A stretch of DNA of 11,188 nt from Xanthobacteraceae bacterium. GTDB lineage: Bacteria > Pseudomonadota > Alphaproteobacteria > Rhizobiales > Xanthobacteraceae. Location of the stretch: assembly GCA_030037185.1 (NCBI GenBank), contig JASHRR010000308.1:1-11188 (forward strand), in the 5' to 3' direction. Each line of letters begins with the position of its first letter. The stretch's first letter is position 1. This document shows positions 7,376 through 11,188 of this stretch, piece by piece. The notes under the pieces are model-generated. The model searched no databases and was not told the DNA's origin. It saw only the letters and a list, made by a program, of their open reading frames with translations. Position numbers and translations under genes: made by a program.

Positions 7376-9829
7376 ATGCCCGATCTCCTGTTCGAGCTCT
7401 TCTCGGAGGAAATCCCGGCCCGCATGCAGGCGCGGGCGGCAGAGGATTTGTGCAGAATGGTGACGGACCGGCTGATGGATGCCGGGCTCGTCTACGAGGG
7501 CGCGACCGCCTTCGCGACGCCGCGGCGGCTGGCATTGGCCGTGCAAGGTATTCCGGCGCGCCAGCCTGATCTCAAAGAGGAAAAGAAGGGTCCGCGGGTC
7601 GGTGCGCCCGAGGTGGCGGTGCAGGGTTTTCTCAAGAGCGCAGGGCTTGGCTCGATCGCGGAGGCGACGATCCAGAAGGACCCCAAGAAGGGCGATTTCT
7701 ACGTGGCCCTGGTCGAGAAGCCGGGGCGTCCCGCCATCGATGTGCTCGCCGAAATCCTGCCTGTGGTGATCCGCACCTTTCCGTGGCCGAAATCGATGCG
7801 CTGGGGCGAGCGGTCGTCCCGTTCCGGCGCGCTTGCATGGGTCCGTCCGCTGCACTCGATCATCGCGACGTTCGGGCCGGAAACCGAGACCCCGGATATC
7901 GTGCCGTTCGTGGTCGACGGCGTTGCGGCCGGCAGCACCACGCGCGGGCACAGATTCCTGGCGCCGGGCGTCATCCATGCCCGGCACTTCGCCGATTACG
8001 CCGCAAAGCTCGAACGCGCCAAAGTGGTGCTCGCCCCGGCACGGCGCCGGGAGATCATTCTCACCGACGCCAAGCACCTTGCCTTCGCCCAGGGCTTCGA
8101 ACTGGTCGAAGATGAGGCGCTGCTCGACGAGGTCACAGGCCTGGTGGAATGGCCCGTGGTGCTGATGGGCTCATTCGATGAAGAGTTCCTGCGCCTGCCG
8201 CCGGAGGTGATCCGCACCACGATCCGGGTCAACCAGAAGTGCTTCGTCGTGCGCGTCGCTCACCCTCCCCTGCAGAGGGAGGGTCGAACGGCCGAAGGCA
8301 GGTCACCCCCAGCCGGCCGGCTGCCGCGGGACGACCTCCCCCCTGCAAGGACAGGTGAAGAGAGCGGCGCAGGAGGAGGTGGCGGCAGAGCAGATGAAGG
8401 CAGCCTCGCCAACAAGTTCATCCTCGTCGCCAACACTGAAGCAACGGACGGCGGCGGCGCCATCGTCGCGGGCAATGAGCGCGTCATACGGGCGAGGCTC
8501 GCCGATGCGAAATTCTTCTACGAGACCGATCTCAGGCACTGGCGCGACGTGCCGCTCGACGCGCGGCTGGAGAAGTTCAAGGGCATCGTGTTCCACGAAA
8601 AGCTCGGCACGCAATGGGAGCGGATCGCGCGAATCGAGCGGCTCGCCGCAGCGCTTGCGCCGCTGGTCGGCGCCGACCTGGAAGAGACGAAGCGCGCGGC
8701 ACGGCTCGCCAAGGTCGACCTCATGACCGACATGGTGGGCGAATTTCCCGAGTTGCAGGGGCTGATGGGGAAATACTACGCGCGGGCCGTTGGCGAGGAC
8801 GAGAGCGTGGCGGCGGCCTGCGAGGAGCATTACAAGCCGCTGGGGCCGAGCGATCGCGTGCCGACAAATCCGGTGTCGGTCGCGGTGGCCTTGGCCGACA
8901 AGATCGATACGCTGGTCGGATTTTGGGCTATCGGCGAGAAGCCGACAGGGAGCAAGGACCCGTATGCTTTGCGACGGGCAGCATTGGGGACGATACGAAT
9001 CGTGTTGGAGACGCGGCAGCGTCTGCGGCTTGTACGGGCGATCGGTCTCGCGGCGGCCGCGGCCTTCGGTGTCGCCGCAATGGCTCAAGCAGCCGAAGGC
9101 TTGAGAGGGATCGCTCGCGCTTTTAATGATTGCTTGCTGCGAGACGGCCTGATCAGCGAACCTTCGACGACGGTACCGGCTGAGGCAACTATTTTCGCAC
9201 AGCTGATACGCAAGGGCATTGAGGCCGGGTGGAGTGATATCGTTCGAAATGATTTTGACGGACAGCGGCTGGCGCAGCTGGAGCGGTTTTTTAAGCCGTT
9301 GGTTGCCGACCTCCTCGCCTTCTTCGCCGACCGCCTCAAAGTCCAACTCCGCGAGCAGGGAGCGCGCCACGATCTGGTCGACGCCGTGTTCGCCCTCGAA
9401 GGGCAGGACGATCTCCTTCTCATCGTCCGCCGCGTCGAAGCGCTCGGCAAATTCCTCGACTCCGAGGACGGGAAGAATCTGCTCGCCGGCTATAAGCGTG
9501 CCACCAACATCATCCGTATCGAGGAAAGGCGTGACAAAACCGAATACACCGGCGAGCCGTCAGCCGCACTCTACCGCCAGGCCGAGGAATGGGAACTGGC
9601 GCGCGCCATTGATACAGCGGCCGCCGAAGCATCCGCAGCGGTGGCCCGCGAGGGCTTTGCGGCCGCCATGAGCGCCATGGCGAAGCTGCGCCCGCATGTC
9701 GACGCCTATTTCGAGAAGGTGACGGTCAATGTCGAGGATGCACCGGTGCGGGCGAACCGGCTCAAGCTCCTCAACCGGATCCGCGTCGCCACGCGCACGG
9801 TCGCGGATTTTTCCAAGATCGAGGGATAG
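7376..9829 (+). CDS. glyS: Glycyl-tRNA synthetase, beta subunit, with internal insertions
   Basis: The 817-residue beta subunit of the alpha2beta2 glycyl-tRNA synthetase, needed for tRNA-Gly binding and charging. Family landmarks are the N-terminal [15 protein letters not shown], the block around [13 protein letters not shown] (to residue 292), [100 protein letters not shown], and a C-terminal part with RHDLVDAVF (H665, D666). It is clearly longer than the roughly 690-residue E. coli protein. Two places explain most of the excess: residues about 294-345, which contain a palindromic repeat translated in frame, and residues about 545-644, a poorly conserved stretch with relaxed codon use before [14 protein letters not shown]. 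The frame stays open through both. The start at ATG 7376 fits the family N-terminus and has a ribosome binding site. It is the last gene of the glyQ operon. Confidence 0.96.
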   Translation: MPDLLFELFSEEIPARMQARAAEDLCRMVTDRLMDAGLVYEGATAFATPRRLALAVQGIPARQPDLKEEKKGPRVGAPEVAVQGFLKSAGLGSIAEATIQKDPKKGDFYVALVEKPGRPAIDVLAEILPVVIRTFPWPKSMRWGERSSRSGALAWVRPLHSIIATFGPETETPDIVPFVVDGVAAGSTTRGHRFLAPGVIHARHFADYAAKLERAKVVLAPARRREIILTDAKHLAFAQGFELVEDEALLDEVTGLVEWPVVLMGSFDEEFLRLPPEVIRTTIRVNQKCFVVRVAHPPLQREGRTAEGRSPPAGRLPRDDLPPARTGEESGAGGGGGRADEGSLANKFILVANTEATDGGGAIVAGNERVIRARLADAKFFYETDLRHWRDVPLDARLEKFKGIVFHEKLGTQWERIARIERLAAALAPLVGADLEETKRAARLAKVDLMTDMVGEFPELQGLMGKYYARAVGEDESVAAACEEHYKPLGPSDRVPTNPVSVAVALADKIDTLVGFWAIGEKPTGSKDPYALRRAALGTIRIVLETRQRLRLVRAIGLAAAAAFGVAAMAQAAEGLRGIARAFNDCLLRDGLISEPSTTVPAEATIFAQLIRKGIEAGWSDIVRNDFDGQRLAQLERFFKPLVADLLAFFADRLKVQLREQGARHDLVDAVFALEGQDDLLLIVRRVEALGKFLDSEDGKNLLAGYKRATNIIRIEERRDKTEYTGEPSAALYRQAEEWELARAIDTAAAEASAAVAREGFAAAMSAMAKLRPHVDAYFEKVTVNVEDAPVRANRLKLLNRIRVATRTVADFSKIEG
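8260..8358. repeat. Palindromic repetitive element inserted in frame within glyS
   Basis: A 99-base element (33 codons). Its outer arms, 8260-8286 and 8332-8358, are imperfect inverted repeats of each other (19 of 27 positions match). Within the left arm, ACCCTCCC (8262-8269) and GGGAGGGT (8277-8284) form a perfect 8-base stem. The centre holds a 14-base perfect palindrome, CAGCCGGCCGGCTG (8310-8323). It interrupts glyS between the conserved QKCFVVR block and NKFILVAN and reads through in frame as a Pro/Arg/Gly-rich segment. About 10 further Gly-rich codons follow before the native-looking [10 protein letters not shown] shortened relative lies at 7324-7365. Confidence 0.75.
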
Positions 9830-10190
9830 GACCTTCGCAGCTCGATTTAATCGGCGTGCGGCTGAAGAGGCGAATCGCTGATCAATCAAATGCGCCACCA
9901 TTGGTGATGCCATGCCGGCCCACGCGGCGCTGGGGCCTGATTGCCTGACGGCAGCGGGGGGAACCTTGGCGTCGGCGATCAACACCGCCGTTCGCGATTC
10001 ACCGGCGAAGTCGCGGCGCGACGCCGACGGCCGGACCCGCGCGGTCCGATAATCCAAGGATTGGCGGCCCCGGCGCCTGCCGCTAGGCCGCGGGTGAGCA
10101 CGGGTACTATCTTCCTGCGCTTAAATTGTTGCAGGGTGATGACGAGCATGCTTTGTCGGGCCTGCAAAACACGCTGCGCGAGACACCGTT
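9830..10190. other. Intergenic region between glyS and ppdK
   Basis: I see no convincing gene in these 361 bases. Open frames on both strands run into the neighbouring genes and are Arg/Pro-rich shadows. A perfect hairpin, CGGACC-CGCGC-GGTCCG, lies at 10032-10048, and a 13-base palindrome, GTCGCG-G-CGCGAC, at 10010-10022. Neither is followed by a T-tract, so neither is a standard intrinsic terminator. The ppdK promoter is expected in the last 100 bases, but I cannot fix its boxes. Confidence 0.45.
10032..10048. other. Perfect 6-bp hairpin downstream of glyS
   Basis: CGGACC (10032-10037) pairs with GGTCCG (10043-10048) around the loop CGCGC. It is GC-rich and about 200 bases after the glyS stop, with no T-run behind it. 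It could contribute to transcript ending or stability or be chance in GC-rich DNA. Confidence 0.3.
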
Positions 10191-11188
10191 ATGGCGAAGT
10201 CCACCAAGCCACCGCACGCACGGCCTCCGTCCGGAAAGACGTCGCGCGCCTCGCAAAAGACCGGACGCCCGACGGCTGCGGCATCCAAGAAAAAGGCATC
10301 CACGAAATGGCCGCCCGCCCGCAAAGGCTTTTCGGCCCCGCGCAAGCCGGCGGCCGCCGCGCCTCGCCTCGCCGCAAAACGCGCCGCTGCCCGTGCCTCC
10401 GCTCCCCCGCAAGCAGGCGAGGGTAAATCGATGTCGCGGCCGGCCCTGCCGCAAGGGAGGGCAAGAGACGTCAGCGTTCAGGCCACGAAATGGGTGTACG
10501 CCTTCGGCGGCGGCAAGGCCGAGGGCGGCAGCGAAATGCGCAATCTGCTGGGCGGCAAGGGCGCCAATCTCGCCGAAATGGCCAACCTCGGACTGCCGGT
10601 GCCGCCGGGCTTCACCATCACCACCGATGTGTGCAGCTATTTCTACCGCCACGACAAGACCTATCCGAGAGAACTCAAGGGCGAGGTCGAGACCGCCCTC
10701 GCGCGGGTCGGGCGGCTCGCCGGCGGCAGAATTTTCGGCGATGACAACAATCCGCTGCTTGTCTCGGTGCGCTCCGGCGCGCGCGCTTCGATGCCCGGCA
10801 TGATGGACACCGTGCTCAATCTCGGGCTCAACGACGCGACGGTCGAGACGCTGGCCAAGAGCTCCGGCGACCGCCGTTTCGCATACGACTCTTACCGGCG
10901 CTTCATCACCATGTATGCGAATGTGGTGCTGGGGATCGAGCATCATGTGTTCGAGGAGATCCTCGACGAGCACAAGGACCTCAACGGCTACACGCTCGAT
11001 ACGGATCTCAATGCTGAGGATTGGGCCAAGATCGTCGGGACCTTCAAGGCGCGGATCGAAAAGCTGCGCGGCGCGCCATTTCCGCAGAACCCGCACGACC
11101 AGTTGTGGGGCGCGATCGGCGCCGTGTTCGGCTCGTGGATGAACCAGCGCGCCATCACCTACCGGCGCCTGCACGCCATTCCGGAAAG
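10191..11188 (+). CDS. ppdK: Pyruvate phosphate dikinase, N-terminal part (cut by window end)
   Basis: The first 332 codons of pyruvate, phosphate dikinase, which interconverts pyruvate + ATP + Pi and phosphoenolpyruvate + AMP + PPi. The frame is open to the window edge; a full enzyme has about 880-900 residues plus any extension. The N-terminal nucleotide-binding domain is clear: WVYAFGGGKAEG (101-112), LLGGKGANLAEM (119-130), LGLPVPPGFTITT, VSVRSGARASMPGMMDTVLN (191-210), RFAYDSYRRFITMYANVV, and DQLWGAIGAVFGSWMNQRAITYRR. Before it lies an unusual tail of about 95 residues rich in Lys, Arg, Ala and Pro, and the last third of that tail is encoded by repeat-like DNA. I chose ATG 10191 because the frame is open and Lys-rich tails occur on rhizobial PPDKs, but it lacks a strong ribosome binding site. 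ATG 10431 (Met81), with GAGGG 7 bases upstream, is a serious alternative start that would remove most of the tail. Confidence 0.93.
   Translation, partial: MAKSTKPPHARPPSGKTSRASQKTGRPTAAASKKKASTKWPPARKGFSAPRKPAAAAPRLAAKRAAARASAPPQAGEGKSMSRPALPQGRARDVSVQATKWVYAFGGGKAEGGSEMRNLLGGKGANLAEMANLGLPVPPGFTITTDVCSYFYRHDKTYPRELKGEVETALARVGRLAGGRIFGDDNNPLLVSVRSGARASMPGMMDTVLNLGLNDATVETLAKSSGDRRFAYDSYRRFITMYANVVLGIEHHVFEEILDEHKDLNGYTLDTDLNAEDWAKIVGTFKARIEKLRGAPFPQNPHDQLWGAIGAVFGSWMNQRAITYRRLHAIPE
10402..10461. repeat. Repeat-like double hairpin within the ppdK N-terminal extension
   Basis: Two adjacent GC-rich hairpins. CTCCCCCGC (10402-10410) faces GCAGGCGAG (10413-10421) with two mismatches. CCCTGCC (10444-10450) faces GGGAGGG (10455-10461) with one mismatch across a GCAA loop. 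The CTCCCC...GAGGGT style resembles the element inside glyS and the dispersed palindromes familiar from Bradyrhizobium-like genomes. It is translated in frame (APPQAGEGKS...LPQGRARDVS) between the basic tail and the catalytic domain, and also holds the alternative start ATG 10431. Confidence 0.5.

Noticed and set aside
8260..8390. Possibility that the glyS insert is an intein, an intron or a frameshifted pseudogene
   Set aside because: The segment is too short for an intein, lacks intron features, and the reading frame continues into conserved GlyS blocks on both sides.
8303..9370. 355-codon open frame on the - strand within glyS
   Set aside because: Antisense shadow of glyS; no recognisable domain and no ribosome binding site.
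9941..10426. 161-codon + frame between glyS and ppdK
   Set aside because: Overlaps the ppdK 5' end in another frame and is Arg/Pro-rich; no family resemblance.
10107..11174. 355-codon open frame on the - strand across ppdK
   Set aside because: Antisense shadow of ppdK, whose + strand frame shows the full family signature.

Overview
The window is GC-rich, bacterial, densely coding DNA, with every supported gene on the + strand. The gene content is a split alpha/beta glycyl-tRNA synthetase, a pyruvate phosphate dikinase with a basic N-terminal extension, and a YhaO/YhaN-type nuclease-ATPase pair. A CTTGAC / CTATA-type promoter and dispersed GC-rich palindromic repeats are also present. Together these suggest an alphaproteobacterium of the Hyphomicrobiales (Rhizobiales), probably Bradyrhizobium/Rhodopseudomonas-like. 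That placement is inferred from sequence style and family knowledge, not from a search.

Layout. Bases 1-353 hold no recognisable gene, only a small hairpin. Bases 354-5179 carry two translationally coupled genes: an SbcD/Mre11-like metallophosphoesterase (YhaO type, 422 aa) and a very large SbcC/Rad50-like AAA ATPase (YhaN type, 1185 aa). They probably form a DNA-end-processing nuclease complex. Bases 5180-6006 are a gene-poor stretch ending in a good promoter. Bases 6007-9829 form a likely operon: glyQ, a small dual-motif CDGSH iron-sulfur protein, and glyS. Bases 9830-10190 are intergenic. From 10191 to the window end is the 5' part of ppdK, cut off by the window edge.

The most unusual signal is a set of related GC-rich palindromic elements of the '...CTCCCC-TGCA-GGGGAGGGT...' kind. 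One ends just before glyS and abuts its ribosome binding site. One (about 99 bp, 33 codons) lies in frame inside the glyS coding sequence, between two conserved blocks. A related double hairpin lies in frame between the basic N-terminal tail and the catalytic part of ppdK. This looks like a repeat family that tolerates, or exploits, insertion into essential protein-coding genes, comparable in principle to the Rickettsia palindromic elements. glyS also has a second unusual internal segment (about 9005-9305) with relaxed codon use. I see no phage, CRISPR, IS transposase, tRNA or rRNA gene.
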